DNA from: Streptomyces sp. B21-105
GTDB taxonomy: Bacteria; Actinomycetota; Actinomycetes; Streptomycetales; Streptomycetaceae
DNA: 64,000 nucleotides
Assembly: GCF_036898465.1 (NCBI RefSeq)
Contig: NZ_JARUMJ010000001.1
Span: 3,286,001-3,350,000, forward strand
Direction: 5' to 3'
Below the pieces are notes generated by a model. That model had not been told where the DNA came from. It saw nothing but the letters and a program-made list of their open reading frames with translations, and searched no databases. The first letter of the stretch is position 1; every line of letters begins with the position of its first letter. Made by a program: the position numbers and the translations under genes. This document shows, piece by piece, positions 28,439 through 35,788 of this stretch.

Positions 28439-29974
28439 TCAGCGACGCCTCAGTACCAGTCCGGACACGGCACCCAGGGCAGCTGTCGTAGCGAGCGCGT
28501 ACATGCATGTGAGAAGCGCTTCCGAGGAGGTATACGCCTCCGGGGCCCCAAGTGACTCAAGGCGGTTGAAGAACAGTGTGCCGAAGACGGCCACACCGAT
28601 CAGCTGCCCGAGCTGGGTGACCGTGGCCAGCAGCCCGCCGGCGTCCGCAGCGTCCTCGGGCAGCACGGCAGCCAGCGCCCCGGTCAGCGACGGGCTGAAG
28701 GCGAGCGCGAGCCCGACGCCCACTCCGGCGTACGCCGCGTAGAGCCACACGCCCCCGTCCTCACCACCCCGGAAGAGCAGCCCCACCGCGACCACGGACA
28801 GCGCGAGAAGCGCGAACCCGGACGGGATCAGGGCCCGTTGCCACGCGGCCGGCCACCTGCGCCAGGTCAGCCCGACCACGCCGAAGACGACCGCCGTCGG
28901 CGCGAAGGTGAGACCGGCGCGCAACGCGCTGAAACCCAGGCCGCCCTGGACGTGCAAGGTCAGCACGAACAGGAAGCCGCCGTTGACCGCCATGACGGCC
29001 GTCACCCGCAGGACGGCGAGCGCCATTCCGGGGTGACGCAGTACCCGGGGCGCGATCAGCGGGTCGCCGCCACGCCGGGCGAGCCTGGTCTCGGCACCGC
29101 AGAACAGCAGGAACACGAGGGCTCCGGAGGCCAGTGACCACCAGGACCACAAAGGCCAGTCCTCCTCCCGCCCGAGCACGAGCGGGACCGTGACCAGCGA
29201 CACGGCAGCGCCCAGAAGCACCAGACCGGGCCAGTCCATCCTGCGCGACCCCTTCCGCGCCGCTGCGCCCTCCGCTCGCTCCTTCACCGCCCCCACGTCC
29301 GCCGTCGAGTACCCCGGCAGCCCCCCGCCCCGCGGCAGCACGCGTCCGCCCACGACCAGCAGGACCAGGCCCACCGGCACGTTCACGAGGAACACCGGAC
29401 GCCAGCCGGCGCCCAGCAGATCGACGTCCACCAGCACACCGCCCACCACCTGTCCAGCGGCCGCGCCCACCGCGAGGACCGCGGAGTAGACGCCGAGCGC
29501 CCGGACCCGGGCCTCCCCGCTGAACGTGCGCTGGATGAGGCTGAGCACCTGCGGGATCATCACCGCCGACCCCGCGCCCTGCACCAGCCGGAACACGATC
29601 AGCTCGGTACTGCCCTGCGCCAGACCGCAGGCCAGCGAGGCGGCCGTGAAGAGGGCGAGCCCGACGAGATGGACCCGGCCGGGCCCGAACCGGTCGCCGA
29701 GCCGCGCACCGGTGATCAGCAGCACGGAGTACGTGATGGCGTAGCCGGCGACGACCAGCTGGAGATCGGCGCCGGAAGCATCGAGGTCGGAACCGATCGT
29801 GGGGGCCGCGACGTTCACGATGAAGACGTCGAGCAGTGCCATGAACTGGGCTGCGAGCACCACCGCCAGCAGCCGCCGGGGGTGACTGTCAGTGCCGGGG
29901 TCTTTACTGACAGCAGATCGTGAAGCGGGTGGGGCAACGGGGGGAACCGGGCTCGTCCGGGGTCTCGTCGTCAT
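28439..29974 (-). CDS. DHA2-type MFS multidrug exporter
   Basis: A 511-residue major-facilitator protein with about 14 membrane helices, the proton-driven drug-efflux type of the EmrB/QacA group. The motif-A segment GARLGDRFGPGRVHLVG follows helix 2, the motif-D1-like AQFMALLDVFIVNVAAP opens helix 1, and motif C appears as AVLAVGAAAGQVVGGVLVD. The start is the ATG giving MTTRPRTSP. A MmyB-type regulator gene is divergent across 94 bases and probably controls it. The substrate cannot be inferred. Confidence 0.9.
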   Translation of the reverse strand: MTTRPRTSPVPPVAPPASRSAVSKDPGTDSHPRRLLAVVLAAQFMALLDVFIVNVAAPTIGSDLDASGADLQLVVAGYAITYSVLLITGARLGDRFGPGRVHLVGLALFTAASLACGLAQGSTELIVFRLVQGAGSAVMIPQVLSLIQRTFSGEARVRALGVYSAVLAVGAAAGQVVGGVLVDVDLLGAGWRPVFLVNVPVGLVLLVVGGRVLPRGGGLPGYSTADVGAVKERAEGAAARKGSRRMDWPGLVLLGAAVSLVTVPLVLGREEDWPLWSWWSLASGALVFLLFCGAETRLARRGGDPLIAPRVLRHPGMALAVLRVTAVMAVNGGFLFVLTLHVQGGLGFSALRAGLTFAPTAVVFGVVGLTWRRWPAAWQRALIPSGFALLALSVVAVGLLFRGGEDGGVWLYAAYAGVGVGLALAFSPSLTGALAAVLPEDAADAGGLLATVTQLGQLIGVAVFGTLFFNRLESLGAPEAYTSSEALLTCMYALATTAALGAVSGLVLRRR

Positions 29975-30039
29975 GCCGTCGAGCGTGACGAAGAACCGGT
30001 ACGGGTGCCGAGAGCCCGCCGATGCTGGTACTGACAGCA
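29885..30039. promoter_or_regulatory. CTGTCAGT-type repeats around the exporter/regulator promoter
   Basis: ACTGTCAGT (29885-29893), its reverse complement within TACTGACAG (29905-29913) and again TACTGACAGCA (30029-30039) are spread over the exporter start and the divergent intergenic space. They may be half-sites for the divergent regulator; two of the three lie inside the exporter coding region. Confidence 0.35.
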
Positions 30040-30068
30040 CCTGGCAGAGGACGGACGGGAGGCCGACC

Positions 30069-31136
30069 ATGGGGGACGTGACGATGGGGGACGTGACGAT
30101 GGGGACGTGGACAGGCATGCAGACGCGCGCACGGGAAGAGCAGCGGGCGGAGCGCCGACGACGGGCCGCGGCGGAACCCGGGCAGGGAAGCCGGCCGGAG
30201 ACGGGACCCGGGCAGGGAAGCGGACCGAAGGCGGGAGGACGGTCGGGTCCGCCTCCGGCGGCGGAGCCAGGGCGCCCCAAGGCGCAGACGGCAGCACGGC
30301 GTCGGCCCGAGCTGGCCGTCTTCCTGCGCAGCAGGCGCGCCCGGGTGACACCGGGCGACGTCGGAATGCCGCCCGGACTGCGGCGACGCACACCGGGCCT
30401 GCGGCGCGAGGAGGTGGCCCAGCTCTCGGGCGTCGGCGTCACCTGGTACACCTGGCTGGAGCAGGGGCGGCCGATCAACGCTTCCGCGCAGGTCCTCGAC
30501 GCCGTCGCGCGCACGCTGCGGCTGGACCCGCCGGAGCGGGAGCATCTCTACCACCTGGCGGACGTACCGTTCACGGCCGCCCCGGAGGCCCTGGTGCAGA
30601 GCGTGGGCCCCGAGATCCAGGGCATCATCGACGCGCTGGCGCCACGGCCGGCCGTGGTCTACAACTCGCGCTACGACATCCTCGCCGCCAACCCCGTCTA
30701 CCGTGATCTGTTCATCACCCCGGTCGAAGCCTGCGCACCGGGTCCTGACAACGCCTTGTGGCGGCTGTTCACGGTGCGGGAGGAGGACTGCCCGCTGATG
30801 TTCCGCGACAAGGAACTCCCGGTGATGGTGGCAACCCTGCGGGCGGCCTACGGACTGCATGCCGGCGAGCCCGTCTGGGAGGAGTTCATACGCAGGATGT
30901 CCGAGGCGAGTCCGTTGTTCGCGCGGTTGTGGGAGACCGGTGACGTGGCGGAGCCCGGCCGCCGTGTGAAGGTCTTCCGGCACGCGGCCGTGGGCGAGCT
31001 GCGAATGACCTCCACCTCGCTGACGATCAACGGGATGCCGGAGTGCAGGATCGTCGTCTACACACCCGACGACGAGGAGACGGAGCGGCGCGCGGCTCTG
31101 CTACGCGACGGAACGACAAAAAATCCCGCCCCCTGA
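30069..31136 (+). CDS. XRE-family regulator with MmyB-like ligand domain
   Basis: A 355-residue transcription factor. A disordered, basic N-terminal tail of about 75 residues precedes the helix-turn-helix (80-165: ELAVFLRSRRARVTP, LRREEVAQLSGVGVTWYTWL) and the MmyB-like ligand domain (175-340: VYNSRYDILAANPVYRDLF, PLFARLW), which in this family binds fatty-acid-like ligands. GGGAGG eight bases upstream supports the first ATG. Four in-frame ATGs follow each other because GACGTGACGATGGGG is tandemly repeated, so the true start is uncertain. It is divergent from a DHA2 exporter. The last codons and stop lie inside the terminator hairpin of the convergent tRNA-Ala gene. Confidence 0.85.
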   Translation: MGDVTMGDVTMGTWTGMQTRAREEQRAERRRRAAAEPGQGSRPETGPGQGSGPKAGGRSGPPPAAEPGRPKAQTAARRRPELAVFLRSRRARVTPGDVGMPPGLRRRTPGLRREEVAQLSGVGVTWYTWLEQGRPINASAQVLDAVARTLRLDPPEREHLYHLADVPFTAAPEALVQSVGPEIQGIIDALAPRPAVVYNSRYDILAANPVYRDLFITPVEACAPGPDNALWRLFTVREEDCPLMFRDKELPVMVATLRAAYGLHAGEPVWEEFIRRMSEASPLFARLWETGDVAEPGRRVKVFRHAAVGELRMTSTSLTINGMPECRIVVYTPDDEETERRAALLRDGTTKNPAP

Positions 31137-31146
31137 GGGGCGGGAT
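31118..31146 (-). terminator. tRNA-Ala terminator (second copy)
   Basis: A ten-base-pair stem ATCCCGCCCC/GGGGCGGGAT with a four-base loop is followed on the minus strand by six T. It overlaps the last codons and stop of the convergent regulator gene and could serve both strands. Confidence 0.85.
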
Positions 31147-31228
31147 CCTTCTGGAGCGATATCGACCGGTCTCTTCGATCTTTGACAACTCAACAGAGTG
31201 TCGACCTACTGGCCGACCGGCCAATCCG

Positions 31229-31301
31229 TGGAGCTAAGGAGAATTGAACTCCTGACCTCCTGCATGCCATGCAGGCGCTCTACCAACTGAGCTATAGCCC
31301 C
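31229..31301 (-). tRNA. tRNA-Ala(GGC), second copy
   Basis: Base-for-base identical to the tRNA-Ala at 27755, with anticodon GGC and no encoded CCA. The identity extends to 77 bases including one 3' and three 5' flanking bases; beyond that the flanks differ. It has its own promoter and terminator. Confidence 0.96.
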
Positions 31302-31362
31302 TCGTGCCACGCGATGGAACCGCATGGTGTTTTCGCCCCGCTCGGCGATGCGAACAAGAAGA

Positions 31363-31392
31363 ACTCTAGCCTGCGACCTGCCGGAAAGTGAA
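31363..31392 (-). promoter_or_regulatory. Promoter of the second tRNA-Ala
   Basis: TTCACT and TAGAGT on the minus strand are 18 bases apart. The -10 hexamer is good and the -35 weak. Confidence 0.5.
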
Positions 31393-31421
31393 ATCCGAGG
31401 CCCGTCGGCCCGACCGGTCGC

Positions 31422-32093
31422 TCAGTCGTCGTCGCCGAGCACCGGCTCGGGCAGGGTTCCGGCGTTGTGCTCGAGCAGACGCCAGCCCCGGGCGCCCTCG
31501 CCGAGGACGGACCAGCAGCAGTTGGAGAGGCCGCCGAGGCTCTCCCAGCTGTGCGCCTCCAGCCCGAGGAGACGGCCGATGGTGGTGCGGATGGTGCCGC
31601 CGTGGCTGACGACGACGAGCGTCCCGTCCTCGGGCAGCTTCTCGGCGTGCCGAACGACGACGGGGGCGGCGCGATCGGCCACCTCGGTCTCCAGCTCACC
31701 GCCGCCGCGGCGCACCGGCTCGCCGCGCTTCCACGCGGCGTACTCCGCACCGTGCCGGGCGATGATCTCCTCGTGCGTCAGCCCCTGCCACGCGCCCGCG
31801 TACGTCTCGCGCAGGGACTCCTCGTGCGTGACGGCCAGGCCGGTGAGCGCGGCGAGCTCGGCGGCCGTGTCGGCGGCCCGCGACAGGTCCGAGGCGACGA
31901 GGGCGTCGGGCTTGAGGGAGGCGAGCAGCCGGGCGGCACGACGGGCCTGAGCCCTACCGGTCTCGGTCAGCTCGACGTCCGTCGTGCCCTGGAAGCGGCG
32001 CTCGACGTTCCACGCGGTCTGGCCGTGCCGCCACAGGATGACCCGACGGCCCCGACGTGGCTGACGGGTCGCCGTCTGCTCCGGAGCTGTCAC
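31422..32093 (-). CDS. Histidine phosphatase, possibly glucosyl-3-phosphoglycerate phosphatase
   Basis: A 223-residue phosphoglycerate-mutase-fold phosphatase. The catalytic LWRHGQTAWN (phospho-His in RHG), the second Arg region FQGTTDVELTETG, SLRETYAGAWQG and VVVSHGGTIR complete the active site. GTG start overlaps the rsfS stop in GTGA, so it is translationally coupled. In mycobacteria the gene at this position next to rsfS and nadD is the glucosyl-3-phosphoglycerate phosphatase GpgP, so that role is a reasonable guess here, based on synteny only. Confidence 0.88.
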   Translation of the reverse strand: MTAPEQTATRQPRRGRRVILWRHGQTAWNVERRFQGTTDVELTETGRAQARRAARLLASLKPDALVASDLSRAADTAAELAALTGLAVTHEESLRETYAGAWQGLTHEEIIARHGAEYAAWKRGEPVRRGGGELETEVADRAAPVVVRHAEKLPEDGTLVVVSHGGTIRTTIGRLLGLEAHSWESLGGLSNCCWSVLGEGARGWRLLEHNAGTLPEPVLGDDD

Positions 32094-32536
32094 CGCAGGT
32101 CCTCGAATCCGGCGGTCTCGTCCTCCTCGGCCTGCAGCTTGGCGTGTTCCTGGGCCTTGCCCCGGGTCGCGAGGGCGTCTGCGGGCAGCGCCAGCTCGGG
32201 GCAGTCCTTCCACAGCCGCTCCAGGGCGTAGAAGACGCGCTCCTCGCTGTGCTGGACGTGCACGACGATGTCGACGTAGTCGAGCAGGATCCAGCGGGCG
32301 TCGCGGTCGCCCTCACGGCGCACCGGCTTGACGCCGAGCTCCTTCTGGAGGCGCTCCTCGATCTCGTCGACGATCGACTTGACCTGGCGGTCGTTGGGTG
32401 CGGAGGCCAGCAGGAAGGCGTCCGTGATCGACAGCACGTCGCTGACGTCGTAGGCGATGATGTCGTGCGCGAGCTTGTCGGCTGCCGCCTGGGCGGCGGT
32501 GTTGATGAGATCGATGGAGCGGTCGGTGGCGGTCAC
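32090..32536 (-). CDS. rsfS: Ribosomal silencing factor RsfS
   Basis: A 148-residue RsfS/Iojap protein that binds ribosomal protein L14 and blocks subunit joining when nutrients are short. DVSDVLSITDAFLLASAPND, GDRDARWILLDYVDIVVHVQ and YALERLWKD are the conserved strands. The C-terminal 25 residues are a charged tail. GTG start. Placement between the LytR-like gene and the phosphatase, with nadD upstream, is the standard actinobacterial cluster. Confidence 0.95.
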   Translation of the reverse strand: MTATDRSIDLINTAAQAAADKLAHDIIAYDVSDVLSITDAFLLASAPNDRQVKSIVDEIEERLQKELGVKPVRREGDRDARWILLDYVDIVVHVQHSEERVFYALERLWKDCPELALPADALATRGKAQEHAKLQAEEDETAGFEDLR

Positions 32537-32624
32537 TACGTGGCTTTCCGTCGGCGGACACTTGTCCCCAAGGGTCTCACGGACCGCCGACGGCCCCCCA
32601 CGTGATTACCGCGCTCCCGTCGGG

Positions 32625-34439
32625 TCATCCGGTCGAGGAGCGTTTGTAGTCCTTGCCCAGGACGACCGCCACATCGGCGTTCCCGGAGACGGCGCCCTTC
32701 TTCACAACGTCGGAGTCCAGCCCCAGGGTCTTGGCGACCTCGACGGCGTTCTCCTTGTCCGCGGCGTCCGCGTACAGGACCTGGGAGTCGGCCTTCGTGT
32801 CGGACGGGGCGCCGCCCTCAACGAAGGTGAAACCGCCGTTGAGGAGGACCACGCGCGCGTCCTCGGTGTTGGCCCTGGCGCCACTGGCGTTCTGGACGAG
32901 GACACTGACCGCCGCGTCCTTGTCGGGGCTCTTCGCGGTCCCGCCGAGGACGTCCTTGACGACGCTCGCACCGGCCTGGGCGCTGAGCGTGCCGTCGGCC
33001 TGGACCGGCAGCAGGGCGGTCTTGTAGTCGCCGCCCTTGGCGAGTTCGGCGAGCTCGGCCAGAAAAGCGCCGAGATCCTTGTCGGTCAGGGACGGGTCGA
33101 GGATCTGTGCGAGGGTCTGCACGGTGACGGTGGCGGCCTGTGCGTCGGAGGACACCTTGCGCAGCACACCCTGCATGACCTGGCCGAACCGCTCCAGCTG
33201 GGCGTTCTGGGCCTCGCCCTCCGCGCGGTGGGTGGCGTAGGCGACAGCCATCCTGCCGCTGAGGGTCTGGTTCTCGCCCTTGGCGACGAGGGGTGCCTCG
33301 CCCTTCTTGGCCTTCGGGCCGGGCACGGCTGTGTCGGTGTCGACCTCGATGCCGCCGACGAGGTCGACGAGGTTCTGGAGGTACGGGGTGTCGAGACGCC
33401 AGGTGCCCTGGATGCCGGTACCGAGCACGGTGTCCAGCGCGCCACGCGTTCCGTCGGAGCCGTCGTCGTCGACGGATTTGGCGAGGGTGGTCGTGGTGCC
33501 GTCGTCCTGCGTGAGGACGAGGGAGTTGGGCAGCAGGACCGTGGTGGCCTGCTTGGTGGTGGTGTTGTCGACGAGCAGCGCCGTGGAGGTGCCGCCCCCG
33601 GCGGTGTCGTGCAGGTGGACGACGACCACGTCACGCTTCTGGGCGGCAGTCGCGGTCGCGGCGCCGGTGCCGGAGTCCGAGGACGACGACAGACCGGGCA
33701 GCTTCCCGGCGTACCAGAGGTAGCCCACACCGCCGACCGCGACCAGCGCCAGGACCACGACGAGGGCGACGAGCCGGCTGCGGGCACGCCGCTTGGCCTC
33801 CTCACGGCGCTCGGTGCGGTTCTCGGTGAAGTTCAGCCAGTCGATGACGTCCTCGGAGTCGCCGTCGGGCTCCTCCACGAACGCGAACTGCTCGGTGTGG
33901 TACTCCCGTTGCTCCGGTCCGGGGGCTCCGGCGGCGTCCTGGTCGTCCCGGGCGTCCGTCGCCGCGCCGCCGGGACCCGGCCCGGTGGCGTCGTCCGCGC
34001 CGGCCCCGGCCCGGGGTTCGGCCGGGCCGGCCTGCTGCGGGATGTAGGCGGTCTGCTCGGCGGTGCGTGCCTGTTCCGCCCTGGGCTGCTGCCCGGCGGC
34101 GGTCTGCCCGTAGGGGTCGTAGGGGGTCTGCGTCGCGGTGCCGTAAGGGTCGTAGGCGGGGGCGGACGTCTGCGGGCCGGTGTCGTACGGGTCGTAGCCG
34201 GACGTCTGCTGCCCGCCCGTGCCGTACGGGTCGTAGCCGTACCCCTGCTGCCCCTGCCCCTGCTGCCCCTGGTACTGCTGCTGCCCGTACGGGTCGTAGG
34301 ACTGCTGGGGGGACTGCTGGGGGGAGTGTTGTGGGAACTGCTGGGGCGCGGCCGGCCGGTAGACGGGCCTGCCGTACTCGTCGTAGCCGACGAGTTCGTA
34401 CTGGTCGTCCCCGTACCCCGCGTCGTGTCGGTCGTTCAC
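32625..34439 (-). CDS. LytR-CpsA-Psr-like membrane protein with degenerate active site
   Basis: A 604-residue single-pass membrane protein. A Gln/Tyr-rich cytoplasmic tail with five YDPYG-type repeats (residues 48-111) precedes an acidic stretch, one membrane helix (about 222-243), an LCP-like domain (about 265-440) and a LytR_C domain (about 505-595: VSVLVQNASGARANTEDAR). LCP enzymes attach glycopolymers to peptidoglycan. Here the usual PRD segment reads LLPNSLVL, and the YxRxR segment reads YATHR, so key Arg/Asp residues are missing. It may be a non-catalytic member. GTG start with AGAGGGG upstream; nadD ends 16 bases before it. Confidence 0.85.
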   Translation of the reverse strand: MNDRHDAGYGDDQYELVGYDEYGRPVYRPAAPQQFPQHSPQQSPQQSYDPYGQQQYQGQQGQGQQGYGYDPYGTGGQQTSGYDPYDTGPQTSAPAYDPYGTATQTPYDPYGQTAAGQQPRAEQARTAEQTAYIPQQAGPAEPRAGAGADDATGPGPGGAATDARDDQDAAGAPGPEQREYHTEQFAFVEEPDGDSEDVIDWLNFTENRTERREEAKRRARSRLVALVVVLALVAVGGVGYLWYAGKLPGLSSSSDSGTGAATATAAQKRDVVVVHLHDTAGGGTSTALLVDNTTTKQATTVLLPNSLVLTQDDGTTTTLAKSVDDDGSDGTRGALDTVLGTGIQGTWRLDTPYLQNLVDLVGGIEVDTDTAVPGPKAKKGEAPLVAKGENQTLSGRMAVAYATHRAEGEAQNAQLERFGQVMQGVLRKVSSDAQAATVTVQTLAQILDPSLTDKDLGAFLAELAELAKGGDYKTALLPVQADGTLSAQAGASVVKDVLGGTAKSPDKDAAVSVLVQNASGARANTEDARVVLLNGGFTFVEGGAPSDTKADSQVLYADAADKENAVEVAKTLGLDSDVVKKGAVSGNADVAVVLGKDYKRSSTG

Positions 34440-34455
34440 CGGTGCCCCTCTCGGC

Positions 34456-35082
34456 TCACTCGCCGCGGTACAGCTCGCGCTTGTCGATGTAGCGCACGAC
34501 GCCGTCCGGCACCAGGTACCAGACGGGGTCGCCCTTGGCGACTCTCACACGGCAGTCGGTGGAGGAGATCGCGAGCGCGGGCACCTCGACGAGCGAGACG
34601 CCGCCCTCGGGCAGACCGGGATCCATGAGGTTGTGCCCCGGCCGGGTGACGCCGATGAAGTGCGCGAGGGAGAACAGTTCGGCACTGTCCCGCCAGGTCA
34701 GGATCTGGCCCAGGGCGTCGGCGCCGGTGATGAAGAAGAGGTCGGTCTCGGGGTTGAGGGCCCGCAGGTCGCGCAGCGTGTCCACGGTGTAGGTGGGACC
34801 GCCGCGGTCGATGTCGATGCGGCTGACCGAGAACTGCGGGTTCTCGGCGGTCGCGATGACCGTCATCAGGTAGCGGTCCTCCGCCGGGGAGACGCTGCGG
34901 TGGCTCTTCTGCCAGGGCTGGCCGGTCGGGACGAACACGACCTCGTCCAGGTGGAACTGCGCGGCGACCTCACTGGCCGCCACGAGGTGTCCATGGTGGA
35001 TCGGATCGAACGTGCCGCCCATGACGCCGAGGCGGCGCCTGCCGGAGTTCGACGGGCCGGTGGCCATGTCCTGCTCTCCCAT
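34456..35082 (-). CDS. nadD: Nicotinate-nucleotide adenylyltransferase
   Basis: A 208-residue nucleotidyltransferase that converts nicotinate mononucleotide and ATP to deamido-[16 protein letters not shown] (HxGH-type motif), [21 protein letters not shown] and the C-terminal ISSTDCR (ISSTxxR motif) are all present. I chose the first ATG because TAGGGT stands eight bases before it; an ATG five codons later has GGAGAG upstream and is an alternative. First gene of the nadD, LytR-like, rsfS, phosphatase run. Confidence 0.96.
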   Translation of the reverse strand: MGEQDMATGPSNSGRRRLGVMGGTFDPIHHGHLVAASEVAAQFHLDEVVFVPTGQPWQKSHRSVSPAEDRYLMTVIATAENPQFSVSRIDIDRGGPTYTVDTLRDLRALNPETDLFFITGADALGQILTWRDSAELFSLAHFIGVTRPGHNLMDPGLPEGGVSLVEVPALAISSTDCRVRVAKGDPVWYLVPDGVVRYIDKRELYRGE

Positions 35083-35090
35083 GCGTGCAG

Positions 35091-35096
35091 ACCCTA
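35091..35096 (-). promoter_or_regulatory. -10 element TAGGGT for nadD
   Basis: TAGGGT on the minus strand lies eight bases before the first ATG of nadD, giving a leaderless or nearly leaderless message. Confidence 0.4.
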
Positions 35097-35178
35097 CCGG
35101 CCCGGTCGTGGGGACCCGGCCGACGGATGCCCGGAGTGCCCCGCTATGCCGGACTGCCCGTCGTCGAACACCCGGGGC

Positions 35179-35343
35179 TCAGCGGTCGCGGTTGAAACGG
35201 GTGGTGATCCACAGCAGGAGCATCAGGATGATGAAGGCACCGCCGCCCGTGACCAACGGGTCGAGGCTCTGGTGGTTGCCGCCGTGCTCCTCGCCCTCGG
35301 CGGCGAGGGTGACCAACTGGGCAGCGGCGCTGTGAAGGCTCAT
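35179..35343 (-). CDS. Tiny single-pass membrane protein (54 residues)
   Basis: A 54-residue protein: MSLHSAAAQLVTLAAEGEEH, a Gly/His linker, one membrane helix (AFIILMLLLWI, about 36-46) and the basic end TTRFNRDR. It is a real coding pattern (strong third-position GC) and sits at a site where Streptomyces keep such small proteins. Function unknown; N-out orientation is likely from the basic C-terminus. A second protein of similar design lies about 150 bases upstream. Confidence 0.72.
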   Translation of the reverse strand: MSLHSAAAQLVTLAAEGEEHGGNHQSLDPLVTGGGAFIILMLLLWITTRFNRDR

Positions 35344-35370
35344 CTTCGGCAGGACCTATCCGATGGAGGT

Positions 35371-35402
35371 CCCCCCGCTCGAGCGAGGTCGAGAGTGGGG
35401 GA
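35371..35402. repeat. Dispersed Streptomyces-type hairpin repeat
   Basis: CCCCCCGCTCGAGCGAGG, followed by a TCGAGAGTGGGGG arm, forms an imperfect hairpin. I recognise this pattern as one seen in many intergenic places of Streptomyces genomes. It lies between the two tiny membrane-protein genes and may act as a terminator or processing site. Confidence 0.55.
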
Positions 35403-35488
35403 GCGCGGAGTAAAGACGTCGGCCCATCGTAAACGGGCGGCTCGGCGGAGATCACGCCGACTCCGCCATCGGGAACCTTCCCGACGGC

Positions 35489-35650
35489 TCAGTCGTCCTT
35501 CCGCTTGTAGCCCCGCAACACGAACCACGCGGTGAGCGCACAGCCGAGGAACATCACGATCAGTACGACGCGGAGCAGATTCCCCGCCCCCTGCTGCTGG
35601 GCGGCGCCGGCGGCATCGGAAAGCCAGGCGGTTGCGGGATGGTGCTCCAT
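35489..35650 (-). CDS. Tiny single-pass membrane protein (53 residues)
   Basis: A 53-residue protein: MEHHPATAWLSDAAGAAQQQ, then one membrane helix (LLRVVLIVMFLGCALTAWFV, about 25-44) and the basic end LRGYKRKDD. AAGGAG lies ten bases before the ATG. It resembles the neighbouring 54-residue protein in layout (short His-containing N-terminus, helix, basic tail) but not in sequence. Function unknown. Confidence 0.72.
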   Translation of the reverse strand: MEHHPATAWLSDAAGAAQQQGAGNLLRVVLIVMFLGCALTAWFVLRGYKRKDD

Positions 35651-35788
35651 GGGGCGGGACTCCTTCGGTGTAGTGCCCGTCCACGGTAACTCCGCCTAGG
35701 CTGGCCTCTGCTTAGGGGGCGCAAAGGACCGCACAAGGGTCCGTAAAGGGTCATGTAAAGGGCCACACAGACGCACATGGGGGAAGAC

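Noticed and set aside
27755..31301. A tRNA-flanked integrative element
   Set aside because: No integrase, excisionase or replication gene lies between, and both tRNAs keep working promoters and terminators. Only a segmental duplication or recombination site remains plausible.
32625..34439. A frameshifted LytR gene
   Set aside because: The frame is continuous from the N-terminal tail to the LytR_C domain, so the odd residues are substitutions and not a reading-frame break.
32457..34628. A long plus-strand frame opposite rsfS and the LytR-like gene
   Set aside because: Composition mirrors the opposite-strand genes; the tail is a complement of the Gln/Tyr repeats.
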